Shown piece by piece: positions 54,528 through 62,147 of a DNA stretch of 64,000 nucleotides (its first letter is position 1; each line of letters starts with the position of its first letter). The notes under the pieces are model-generated. The model saw nothing but the letters and a program-made list of their open reading frames with translations. It searched no databases and was not told where the DNA came from. Source of the stretch: Tenacibaculum singaporense (GTDB lineage Bacteria; Bacteroidota; Bacteroidia; Flavobacteriales; Flavobacteriaceae). The stretch lies in contig NZ_CP032548.1 of the NCBI RefSeq assembly GCF_003867015.1, forward strand, positions 2,981,001 to 3,045,000, read 5' to 3'. Both the position numbers and the translations under genes were made by a program.

Positions 54528-55388
54528 TTAATCAACAGCTTTTAAGCTTAAATCCATATTGTATACTGAATGTGTTAAGGCTCCAGACGAAATAAAATCA
54601 ACCCCACACTCTGCATATTCTCTAATGGTCTTTTCATTGATTCCTCCAGAAGATTCTGTTAAACATTGCTCTCCTATCATAGCTACCGCCTTACGGGTAT
54701 CTTCATAATTAAAGTTGTCTATCAAAATTCTGTACACACCTTCGTTTTGTAAAATCTCTTCAATTTCTTCTAGGCTACGTGCTTCTACAATAATTTTAAT
54801 ATCCAATCCTTTTTCTGCTAGGTACTTTTTGGTTTTGGTAATTGCTTGTGTAATTCCGCCAGCAAAATCAATATGATTGTCTTTAATCATTACCATATCG
54901 TATAAAGCAAATCGGTGATTTTCACCGCCTCCTATTTTTACCGCCCATTTTTCTAAAGCACGAATTCCTGGTGTGGTTTTACGAGTATCTAACACCTTAG
55001 TTTTGGTTCCTTCTAACAAATTGGCAAAAAACTTAGTTTTGGTTGCAATAGCACTCATACGTTGCATTGCGTTTAGTACCAAACGTTCTGCCATTAAAAT
55101 AGACTGTGATTTTCCTGATACATAAAAAACAATATCTCCGTACTTTACAGGTGATCCATCATTAATCAACGTTTCAACTTTTAAATCGGCATCTACATAG
55201 TTAAACACCATTTTAGCAAATTCTACTCCAGCTATTATACCTTCGTCTTTTACTAATAATTTTGCTTTTCCTGTTGCATCGGCAGGGATGCATGATAATG
55301 ATGTATGGTCTCCATCTCCTATATCTTCTCTAATAGCATTTGCTATAATTAAATCTAACTCTTTATTAAATTGTTCTTGTGAAATCAT
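54528..55388 (-). CDS. nadC: Carboxylating nicotinate-nucleotide diphosphorylase
   Basis: 286 residues. DTRKTTPGIRALEKWAVKIGGG (quinolinate and PRPP site), GGENHRFALYDMVMIKDNHI and ILIDNFNYED are diagnostic. It converts quinolinate and PRPP to NaMN in de novo NAD synthesis. The neighbouring yihY on one side and rlmH ~6.8 kb away on the other suggest that nadC-rlmH were adjacent before the accessory island inserted. Confidence 0.96.
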   Translation of the reverse strand: MISQEQFNKELDLIIANAIREDIGDGDHTSLSCIPADATGKAKLLVKDEGIIAGVEFAKMVFNYVDADLKVETLINDGSPVKYGDIVFYVSGKSQSILMAERLVLNAMQRMSAIATKTKFFANLLEGTKTKVLDTRKTTPGIRALEKWAVKIGGGENHRFALYDMVMIKDNHIDFAGGITQAITKTKKYLAEKGLDIKIIVEARSLEEIEEILQNEGVYRILIDNFNYEDTRKAVAMIGEQCLTESSGGINEKTIREYAECGVDFISSGALTHSVYNMDLSLKAVD

Positions 55389-55606
55389 AGTATTGAATTG
55401 TTGAGGTAAAAATACAATTATTTTTAGTTCTCTGTTTTGAGTTTACTGCTTATTGTTGTGTAATTTTTACCGTTTCTTTACTAACAAAATTCTAAACCTG
55501 TAACAGGTTGTTTTTCATTTTCTACTACTTTGTGTGTATGGTATGTGTTTGGTTTATTTTTAGCGTATTATCTTACACTTTTTACATCGTACATTTTGAA
55601 AAAACT

Positions 55607-55728
55607 CTGTCAATTCGAGTGAGTTTTATGATTGAAATGAGTAAAATTTGTATCGAGAATAAGAGTTATAGTGTTTAGATTAGTTCTCGATATTATTTTT
55701 CGTACCTCAAAATCACTCGAACTGACAG
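55607..55728. repeat. Extragenic palindrome (REP/MITE-like)
   Basis: The left end CTGTCAATTCGAGTGA is matched by TCACTCGAACTGACAG at the right end (one mismatch), with further pairing possible inward; the interior includes TATCGAGAAT and ATTCTCGA-type segments. It can fold as one large hairpin of ~120 nt. The right half is part of the 106-bp direct repeat. Confidence 0.7.
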
Positions 55729-55766
55729 TTTCCTATATTCTTGTCTCTAAAGGCATCAACTGGTTT
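55661..55766 (+). repeat. 106-bp direct repeat, copy 1
   Basis: Starts AAGAGTTATAGTG and ends GGCATCAACTGGTTT. Eight mismatches by hand alignment separate it from the copy at 55935-56040 (~92% identity). Confidence 0.8.
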
Positions 55767-55934
55767 AATCTATTCGTTTTCTTTGCTTATCCAAAGAAAA
55801 GAATCAAAAGAAAAGACACTTTTTCTTAGGAATTTTTCAGTTTTCACTGAAAACCATTTGTCAAACTTTGCGTTGTTTTTTTCATTAAAAAAACAACTGA
55901 ATTTCAAAGCTTTGACTGCATTATTCTTGAGAAA

Positions 55935-56040
55935 AAGAGTTATTGCGTTTAAATTAGTTTTCGATACTATTTTTCGTACCTCAAAATCACTCGAACTGAC
56001 AGTCTCTTATATTCTTGTCTCTAAAGGCATCAACTGGTTT
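55935..56040 (+). repeat. 106-bp direct repeat, copy 2
   Basis: Same length as copy 1 without gaps. It includes the right arm of the palindrome but no left arm, so it is a solitary half element. Confidence 0.8.
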
Positions 56041-56194
56041 GACACTCTTGATTTATTTTCTTGCTTTTACGACTGTTTTTTACTCCTTCTTGTTTGTTTT
56101 TTATATTTTGCTATCTAAATACTAACCGAATTTTAAAACTTACGTGTTGTAAAGATTAAGAAATTTTCTTTCAACTTATAACTACTCTTATATC

Positions 56195-56782
56195 ATGGCT
56201 ATAAACTATCCTTTTGGTCTTCCGTTAAAACATAATTTTGCTGAATTTGTACACTACAACGGATTATTTCTTCCACATGAAACGGATAGAATTTTAAATT
56301 TATGGAGTGAGAATCAAAAAATTAAGGCTACGCTTAGCGGATCTGACACTTATGATGATGAGCTTAGAAAAAGCGATGTGATGTTTATTGAAAATACGCC
56401 TGAAACTGAATGGATTTACAACCGACTAGCGGGGTTGGCTATTCAGTGTAATAATGAACGATATTGGTTTGATTTATTGGGTTTTCATAACAATTTGCAA
56501 TTGGCTAGCTATACTGAGGGTGATTTTTTTGATTGGCATTTGGATTTTGGTGCAGGTGAAATTTCTGATAGAAAACTGAGTATTTCCATGCAGTTATCTG
56601 ACCCTGATGAGTATGAGGGTGGTGATTTACAGTTTATGCTGAATCAAAAAATTGTAAGTGCTCCCAGAGAGAAAGGTACCATCATTGTTTTTCCTTCTTT
56701 TATGATGCATCGTGTTACTCCTATTACCAAAGGGGTTCGTAAGTCTATTGTGGGTTGGGTTGCGGGACCTCCGTATAGATAG
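56195..56782 (+). CDS. 2-oxoglutarate/Fe(II) dioxygenase (PKHD/prolyl-4-hydroxylase type)
   Basis: 195 residues. Fe(II) ligands are in DFFDWHLDFGAG (H-x-D, ~116-118) and MMHRVTPITKGVRKSIVGW (His ~172 and 2OG-binding Arg ~181), with GGDLQFMLN and GTIIVFPSF strands between. This is the prolyl 4-hydroxylase-like fold; many bacterial members act on phage or peptide substrates. It lies at the edge of the accessory island. Confidence 0.9.
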   Translation: MAINYPFGLPLKHNFAEFVHYNGLFLPHETDRILNLWSENQKIKATLSGSDTYDDELRKSDVMFIENTPETEWIYNRLAGLAIQCNNERYWFDLLGFHNNLQLASYTEGDFFDWHLDFGAGEISDRKLSISMQLSDPDEYEGGDLQFMLNQKIVSAPREKGTIIVFPSFMMHRVTPITKGVRKSIVGWVAGPPYR

Positions 56783-56892
56783 TGATTAGTTTTTAGTTTT
56801 TAGTTTTTAGTTATTAGTTGTTAAGAGTTCGTGATTTATTTCTATATAAAGTTCTTATGGTGTTACGGCAGTTGCCTTTGATAAAAAGGTCT

Positions 56893-56975
56893 GTGCCGTG
56901 GTGTCTGCGGAGCATGCCGTGATATTAGCGACCCGTGCCGTGGTGTCAACGGAGCACGCCGTGATATTAGCGACC
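56893..56975 (+). repeat. GC-rich 42-bp-period tandem repeat, two units
   Basis: Units 56893-56933 and 56935-56975 share GTGCCGTGGTGTC and GCCGTGATATTAGCGACC and differ at three bases (TG/AA and T/C). Their GC content is far above the surrounding DNA. Each unit contains GCCGTG twice, so the block has a nested ~21-bp pattern. Confidence 0.8.
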
Positions 56976-57017
56976 TTGACAACTACACCTAAAGTCGTTA
57001 ATGACACGTAACACTAC

Positions 57018-57200
57018 TTTTATTACTTAAATAATTGAGCTTATGGGATTCCGTAAGAATGTATGCATACTTTGTGTTAGGTTCGCAGAAATTTATATTA
57101 TTAATTAACAAATAACAGTAACTCGTTTTAAGAACTTTATAATACTCCTTGCTTTTGTTGGGGTAAATGATTTGAAGTTTGGGGTATAATGAGTTGTATT
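57018..57200 (+). repeat. Duplicated ~180-bp leader, copy A
   Basis: Precedes the membrane-protein pair by 14 bp. It aligns over its full length with 58014-58194; 57091-57132 is identical over 42 bp. It starts with a near-palindrome (TTATGGGATTCCGTAA) and ends ATGAGTTGTAT. Confidence 0.85.
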
Positions 57201-57214
57201 AATTAGACAAAAAA

Positions 57215-57685
57215 ATGGAATTTAGAAATTCTAAAGATGCGTTGTTCTTTTTTTTAAGAGAGAAAAAAAAGTCTATTTTTTTAAGTAATGAATTAGGTAT
57301 AATAATGATTATGTTGAGTTGTCTCCTTTGGCTTCTATCCTTCCATTTTAGTTATCAATTTTTGTTTTTCACAATAGCTATTCAAATTTCTTTCTTGTGT
57401 ATTGGTTTTAAAATGATTTCGACAGAGAAATATAGACAATTAGAGGCTATAAATATGATTAAAAAAATTAATATTAAAAATAAAGATAGAGAAATATATT
57501 TTAATAAGATGTTTGAAAAGCTTCTCAGAGAGTATTCTTCTAAAGAAAAACATTTTGAAGAGAATCCAAAAAAACAAATAGAAATAATATTAAAAAAATT
57601 GAATAGTCTAAAACTAAATAGAACTGAAAAAACTGAATTAATTAATATGTTAAACTATTTTCTGTATAAACATTATGTTGGATAG
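57215..57685 (+). CDS. Hypothetical membrane protein with cytoplasmic tail
   Basis: 156 residues. Two adjacent transmembrane helices (~28-46 and ~49-66; IIMIMLSCLLWLLSF, FLFFTIAIQISFLCIGF) are followed by a ~85-residue charged helical tail (KLLREYSSKEKHFEENPKK). No known domain recognised. It overlaps the next gene by 11 nt. It is expressed behind leader A and may be a module of the accessory island. Confidence 0.65.
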   Translation: MEFRNSKDALFFFLREKKKSIFLSNELGIIMIMLSCLLWLLSFHFSYQFLFFTIAIQISFLCIGFKMISTEKYRQLEAINMIKKINIKNKDREIYFNKMFEKLLREYSSKEKHFEENPKKQIEIILKKLNSLKLNRTEKTELINMLNYFLYKHYVG

Positions 57686-57998
57686 TATTTTTGCATTTTT
57701 CATTAGACAACCCAGTTTAGGGAAAATTAAATTAGCATTATTTCCAATATTAATTGGAGGCCTAAGTTTAGACTGGTTTATTAAATATGATTTTGAAAGG
57801 AATCAATTTGAAGTCTCATCAGGTTCTGATGAAATATTGATTTCTATTTTGATGATAATTGTTTTTGTAATTATAATTTTCGCGAATCTATGGGATAGAC
57901 ATCGTGAAAGAAAAATTAATGACAAGAAAATAGAATTACTTAACAATCCAAATATTAGTGAAAAGATAAAAATGGAAATCTTACGTCAAATTAGCTGA
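57675..57998 (+). CDS. Hypothetical small membrane protein
   Basis: 107 residues with two transmembrane helices (~18-36 and ~54-75; LALFPILIGGLSLDWFI, ILISILMIIVFVIIIFANL) and a charged C-terminal tail (KKIELLNNPNISEKIKMEIL). The family is not recognised. The overlap with the preceding membrane protein gene suggests a heteromeric pair. Confidence 0.65.
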   Translation: MLDSIFAFFIRQPSLGKIKLALFPILIGGLSLDWFIKYDFERNQFEVSSGSDEILISILMIIVFVIIIFANLWDRHRERKINDKKIELLNNPNISEKIKMEILRQIS

Positions 57999-58013
57999 TA
58001 AAAATAAAACAGG

Positions 58014-58194
58014 TTTTATTACCTAAATAGTTGAACTTATGGAATTCCGTAAGAATGTATGTACTCTTTCTATTGGGTTCGCAGGGATTTATATTATTAA
58101 TTAACAAATAACAGTAACTCGTTTTAAGGACTTAATGATTTCACTTGCTTTTGTTGAGGTAAATGAATTGAAGTTTGGGTATTATGAGTTGTAT
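58014..58194 (+). repeat. Duplicated ~180-bp leader, copy B
   Basis: Ends 23 bp before the nuclease gene. 58087-58128 is identical to leader A. Its start, TTATGGAATTCCGTAA, is an almost perfect palindrome. Confidence 0.85.
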
Positions 58195-58217
58195 GCAATA
58201 CGAAACAAAAAATCAAT

Positions 58218-59288
58218 ATGAGTACAAAAAAGAAAAACCCACTACTAGCTACACAAAGAGAAAAAGCGGGTTCTGAAACTTTTGAAAAATACTCTTATCA
58301 ATATCATTGGGCATTATATCGGGTTTTAAATAATCATATTAAAACTGATGAATATGCTGTATTTATTGAACTTCACGAAGATGTTGTTATAAGTGACTCT
58401 TTAGATTCTTCAAAAGCTAAATTTGAATTTAATCAAGTCAAAACAACAAAAGGAAAATTAACCACATATCAACTAGTTCATAAGAAAAAAAATAACAAAT
58501 GTGTATTAGGAAAACTAATAAGTAGTGGTTTTGAAAAGCCTTTTAAAGATAAAATATCTGAATTAAATTTAGTGGCTCTCAATGACTTCTCTCTTGACCT
58601 TAAAAAAAAAGGATTAAAACTTAATAAAATAACGTTAGACGACTTATCTAATACTCAATTTAAAGAATTAGAAAACGCTATAAAAAGAGAAATGGATATT
58701 TCAGCATTGCCTTCTAATATTCAATTTATCGTTCCTGAATTATCTGAAAGGAATTTTCAAAATGACGTGATAGCTTCAATTGCTAAACTTGTTTCTAATT
58801 TATTTCCTAATTCTCATTCTAGTCCTGTGGAAATATATCGATTATTAATTGACGAAGTTAACAGAAAAGGTAAAGTAACCTACGACTATACCAAATGGGA
58901 TGATTTACTATCTAAAAAAGCTTTAACATCTATAACTGTAACAGAGGTAATTAATGCTTTTACAAGTATTAAGGACGAAAACAAAGTTGAAATCGAATTT
59001 TACTCAATCTGTTCTGAATTAGGACTTAATTCCATAAAATCAAAATTACTAAAACGTTCATTCAACAGATACCGAACTAAAAGAATAAGTAATAGTAGTA
59101 CTCTTCAAATTGATACTACTAATTTTATTACTCAACAAATTCAAATCAACTTAGATAAAGAAATTGATGTTTTAGAAACATTAATTGAAAATGTAAAAAA
59201 CCATATCCCTAAAAAACTCTTAAGACAATTTAATAACGAAACTGAAATAAAAAGTGCAATAATTTGTGAATATATAATGATGTCTTAA
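58218..59288 (+). CDS. DUF4297 (Cap4-type) dsDNA nuclease effector
   Basis: 356 residues. The N-terminal domain has GSETFEKYSYQYHWALYRVL, FIELHEDVVI (acidic ligands ~51-55) and FEFNQVKTTKGKLT with Gln73 and Lys75, the D/E...QxK form of the PD-(D/E)xK nuclease fold seen in DUF4297/Cap4 and in Lamassu LmuA effectors. The C-terminal half (SSPVEIYRLLIDEVNRKG onward) probably docks to a partner. The ATPase gene starts 52 bp later. Abortive-infection DNA cleavage is the likely role. Confidence 0.85.
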   Translation: MSTKKKNPLLATQREKAGSETFEKYSYQYHWALYRVLNNHIKTDEYAVFIELHEDVVISDSLDSSKAKFEFNQVKTTKGKLTTYQLVHKKKNNKCVLGKLISSGFEKPFKDKISELNLVALNDFSLDLKKKGLKLNKITLDDLSNTQFKELENAIKREMDISALPSNIQFIVPELSERNFQNDVIASIAKLVSNLFPNSHSSPVEIYRLLIDEVNRKGKVTYDYTKWDDLLSKKALTSITVTEVINAFTSIKDENKVEIEFYSICSELGLNSIKSKLLKRSFNRYRTKRISNSSTLQIDTTNFITQQIQINLDKEIDVLETLIENVKNHIPKKLLRQFNNETEIKSAIICEYIMMS

Positions 59289-59340
59289 ATGAGTAAAGAA
59301 AATTTTAAAATACTAATAAGAAACTTAAGAACTGTAAAGA

Positions 59341-61101
59341 ATGCCAAACTTAAAATTCAAACGTCTGCTGATTCTATCAAATTCAACAAAAACAGCAAAT
59401 CAATTCGAATTCAGCGAAACATTGAATCTAATAACGGCAATTGATAATAGTGTAGGAAAATCAACACTAGTAAAATTATTGTTTTGGGGAATAGGCTGTG
59501 AACCTACTTTAGATACAAGCTGGAGAACTACAGATAGCAAAACTATTGTAGAATTTACTGTTGATACAACACTTTACATTGTCAAACGGTATAAAAATAA
59601 CATATCCCTAAAAACTGATAATAATGCATTTATTAATTATGATAAAATTACAGGAGAGTATTCTAAGAAGTTAGCTGGAATTTTAAAATTTAAAGCACTT
59701 CTTCCGAACAGAAATTCAGGTTTAATGGAAATTCCTCCACCTGCATTTTACTTTTTACCATTCTATATTGACCAAAAAAGAAGTTGGTCTAAAGCTTGGG
59801 ATAACTTTGAAAAGTTAGAACAGTTCTCTAACTGGCGAAGTACGATTGTAAAATACCACGTTGGCTTACTTACTTCAAAACATTTTGAACTTGAAAACGA
59901 TAAAGCACTAAAAAAAGATTCAAAAAAAACTATAGAAAACCAAATTGAAAAAATTGAAACAACTATAGAAATAGTTAAAGATTATATTCCTGAAATAGCA
60001 AATACTATAACTGAAACGAAAGAGTTTGAAGTATTAACAGAAGAAATCAAAATTGATTTAAGAAAATTACAAGAAGAGCAAGAAAAAATACTAAATAAAT
60101 TAACCATATTGAATGGAGAGAGAGTATACCTTGAACAACAACAAGTAATTACAGAAAAAATCATATCTGAACTAGATAAAGATTATAAATTTACTATTGA
60201 GAATATAGAAGACGATGAAGTTGAGTGTCCATTATGTGGAGTAGTCCACGAAAACTCCATAATCAATAGAACATCAATAATGACTGATAAAAGTCAAGCT
60301 GAAAATCAATTAGAATCAATTTTAGCAGAACTTAACAAAGTAAACATAAAGCTAACCAAAGCGAACAGTAGCTTATCTAAAGCTAGAGAAAACATTAATC
60401 AAATCAACAAAAAGTATACTATAACTGAAGAAACTTCAAACTCTCAAGATTTAGCAAATAATGTTAAAAATATAAATATCAATTTTAATGACATAATTGA
60501 AAACATTGCTGGTAATTCAATTAAAAAAAATGTTTTAAAAGACAAAGCTGATAAAGTTAACTCTGTTGGTACATTAAAAAAAGATATTAGAGATATTCGT
60601 AAAAGACAAAAAAAATTAATCACCAATGAAGATGTTGAAGAAATAAATAATTCTTTTAGTTCTATTTTCTCAGATTATATAGAACTACTGGATGCTGAAG
60701 CTGTAAATATATCAGATATCAGATCTCCCTTAGATTACAACAAAGTTATCAAGGAAGGTGGAGCTGCAGAAGGTTCTAGGGCTATTTTAGCATACTATTT
60801 AAGTATCTTTACAATGGTTGAAACGTATGGAAATGAAGTTAAATCTGCTTTAGTTATTGACACTCCTAATCAACAAGAACAATCAGATACTAATTATGAA
60901 AAAATTGTAAACCTACTAACAAATAAAACATCCAGAAAAACGCAAATATTATTATGTGCAATGGAAAACGAACATTTAGAACAATTCAGAAAAAAAGCTA
61001 AAATAATAACTCTTACCAAAGAAAAATTAATGCTTAAATCAGAATATGAGAATGTTAAAAAGATATTTGAAAGAGTTAACCCAACTACCAACAATGCGTA
61101 A
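59341..61101 (+). CDS. Short SMC/Rad50-like ATPase with zinc hook (LmuB-like)
   Basis: 586 residues. Walker A AIDNSVGKST (Lys40), two coiled-coil arms (~180-470) with a Rad50-type hook ECPLCGVV (Cys296, Cys299) in the middle, ABC signature GGAAEGSRAILAYY (~474-487), Walker B SALVIDTPNQQEQ (Asp507) and the H-loop-like LLCAMENEHL. The first Gly of Walker A is replaced (AIDN). The head-arm-hook layout is that of Lamassu LmuB and other conflict ABC/SMC ATPases. It likely senses DNA ends and activates the upstream nuclease. Confidence 0.85.
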   Translation: MPNLKFKRLLILSNSTKTANQFEFSETLNLITAIDNSVGKSTLVKLLFWGIGCEPTLDTSWRTTDSKTIVEFTVDTTLYIVKRYKNNISLKTDNNAFINYDKITGEYSKKLAGILKFKALLPNRNSGLMEIPPPAFYFLPFYIDQKRSWSKAWDNFEKLEQFSNWRSTIVKYHVGLLTSKHFELENDKALKKDSKKTIENQIEKIETTIEIVKDYIPEIANTITETKEFEVLTEEIKIDLRKLQEEQEKILNKLTILNGERVYLEQQQVITEKIISELDKDYKFTIENIEDDEVECPLCGVVHENSIINRTSIMTDKSQAENQLESILAELNKVNIKLTKANSSLSKARENINQINKKYTITEETSNSQDLANNVKNININFNDIIENIAGNSIKKNVLKDKADKVNSVGTLKKDIRDIRKRQKKLITNEDVEEINNSFSSIFSDYIELLDAEAVNISDIRSPLDYNKVIKEGGAAEGSRAILAYYLSIFTMVETYGNEVKSALVIDTPNQQEQSDTNYEKIVNLLTNKTSRKTQILLCAMENEHLEQFRKKAKIITLTKEKLMLKSEYENVKKIFERVNPTTNNA

Positions 61102-61162
61102 AAACATAAGGTGTTCCCATATTTACTTAAGAATCTGTATTTTTTATAAACCAAAAAAAACT

Positions 61163-61528
61163 ATGAAAAGAAAACTATTTATAATGTTACTTTTAATTCA
61201 ATGCTCTATTGTAAATTCTCAATCTTGTGAGAAAATAATGGAATTTGTAAAATCTAAAAGTTATGGTACCTCCTATACAAGTTATGATAGTGACGCAATT
61301 TCGAAAGTAACATTCTATTCTGTTTCTGAAAATTACAAAACTCTATATTTTGCAATTGTTTGTTTCAAAAAAAAATATTCTTATGGGTGCAATGAATATA
61401 TTTATCAAGTAAGTTCAAACACTAAATTAAATTATTCATTAAACTACTTAAATAGCGCAGGAAAAGCATTCTGGAAATATATACATCCGCATAGGAAAAA
61501 TTTGAATTGTTCACCTAATTTTAATTAA
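61163..61528 (+). CDS. Secreted KTSC-domain-like protein
   Basis: 121 residues from the ATG at 61163, which gives a signal peptide (MKRKLFIMLLLIQCSIVNSQ); the frame open from 61046 overlaps the ATPase end and is not preferred. The pattern SDAISKVTFYSV, LYFAIVCFKKKYSYGC, EYIYQVSS, LNSAGKAFWKYIHPHR matches the KTSC fold (S-A-I...Y..L.V.F....Y.Y..V......G.FF...I). Two mature cysteines may pair. It is directly downstream of the ATPase gene but its signal peptide makes a defence role doubtful. Confidence 0.65.
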   Translation: MKRKLFIMLLLIQCSIVNSQSCEKIMEFVKSKSYGTSYTSYDSDAISKVTFYSVSENYKTLYFAIVCFKKKYSYGCNEYIYQVSSNTKLNYSLNYLNSAGKAFWKYIHPHRKNLNCSPNFN

Positions 61529-61578
61529 GATATTATACTAAACCTTCGAAAAACATTAACAATAAATAAAAACAAACT

Positions 61579-61908
61579 ATGACTATAACAGATTTTAATG
61601 AAAAAGGCTTCATTTTATTTATGATTTATTACAGAGATAATGGACATCATATCATCAAATTTGATTATACTAATCAAACAATGAAAGATGAAATAAACAA
61701 AGAACCACACAAAATAGAAAGTTTTTATGGAGGGCTTCCTGATAACGAATTTAATGCCTTATTGAAAGGGAAGTCAAGAGAAGAAGCTATACATGAAATG
61801 ATAATTTCATCATTAAATCATTCAAACCTTTTTAGTGAAAAAATAAATACAGATAGTTTAGAAAAAATAACATATCGCTTTTTTGATAAAGCAAAAAAAA
61901 TAAATTAG
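61579..61908 (+). CDS. Hypothetical protein of the accessory island
   Basis: 109 residues, soluble, acidic-basic mixed (ILFMIYYRDNGHHIIKF, FYGGLPDNEFNALLKGKSR). No signal, membrane segment or known motif. It is 50 bp after the KTSC-like gene on the same strand; both may be island cargo. No function proposed. Confidence 0.55.
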   Translation: MTITDFNEKGFILFMIYYRDNGHHIIKFDYTNQTMKDEINKEPHKIESFYGGLPDNEFNALLKGKSREEAIHEMIISSLNHSNLFSEKINTDSLEKITYRFFDKAKKIN

Positions 61909-62046
61909 AATTGACTTTTTTTCATATAAAGGGTAACAGTAGAAGAATCTAATAATTGTGATTTTAAAGAAGAACGCATTTCATATGGAATGCGTTAATA
62001 AAACTGTACAAAACAATGACTAAAAGTAATTAATGACTTATTTTTT

Positions 62047-62108
62047 TGCACGTAACAGGAATCGAACCTACACTATCTTGGTAACAAGCCCCTCTAGCAT
62101 GTGGTTAC
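62047..62108 (-). pseudogene. Degenerate tRNA-like sequence (tRNA remnant)
   Basis: On the minus strand the end reads GTAGGTTCGATTCCTGT (a 5-bp T-stem and TTCGATT loop), then TACGTGC and A as acceptor 3' strand and discriminator. Upstream, TAGAG resembles a D-stem 3' half and CTTGTTACCAAG an anticodon-arm remnant, but the stem lengths are wrong and no GCACGTA-type 5' acceptor strand is found. It sits at the island edge before rlmH and may mark an old integration. Confidence 0.4.
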
Positions 62109-62135
62109 CAACTTTAAGAGTTTATAAAACATTCG

Positions 62136-62143
62136 TAATTTTG
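62136..62143 (+). promoter_or_regulatory. -7 element of rlmH
   Basis: TAATTTTG fits TAnnTTTG and lies 4 bp before the ATG at 62148. Transcription would start at or near the start codon, so the mRNA is probably leaderless. Confidence 0.55.
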
Positions 62144-62147
62144 CCAC

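Larger units (their letters stand above)
55389..56194. other. 806-bp intergenic interval of extragenic repeats
   Basis: No convincing gene. It contains a 122-bp imperfect palindrome (55607-55728) and a 106-bp direct repeat (55661-55766 and 55935-56040). An open frame at 55741-56118 translates repeat DNA and is not considered coding. Confidence 0.75.
56783..57214. other. 432-bp intergenic interval with tandem repeats and leader A
   Basis: No gene found. It holds AGTTTTT heptamers (56788-56821), the 42-bp tandem repeat (56893-56975) and the first copy of the duplicated leader (57018-57200). Confidence 0.75.

Noticed and set aside
55741..56118. 125-codon plus-strand frame
   Set aside because: It covers the 106-bp repeats and their interval; the product is low-complexity Phe/Leu-rich and changes across repeat boundaries, so it is not a gene.
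56893..56975. CRISPR array
   Set aside because: Only two units, adjacent without spacers and not identical; no cas genes anywhere in the window.
62047..62125. Functional tRNA gene
   Set aside because: No 5' acceptor strand complementary to TACGTGC, and the anticodon arm cannot form a 5-bp stem with a 7-nt loop.
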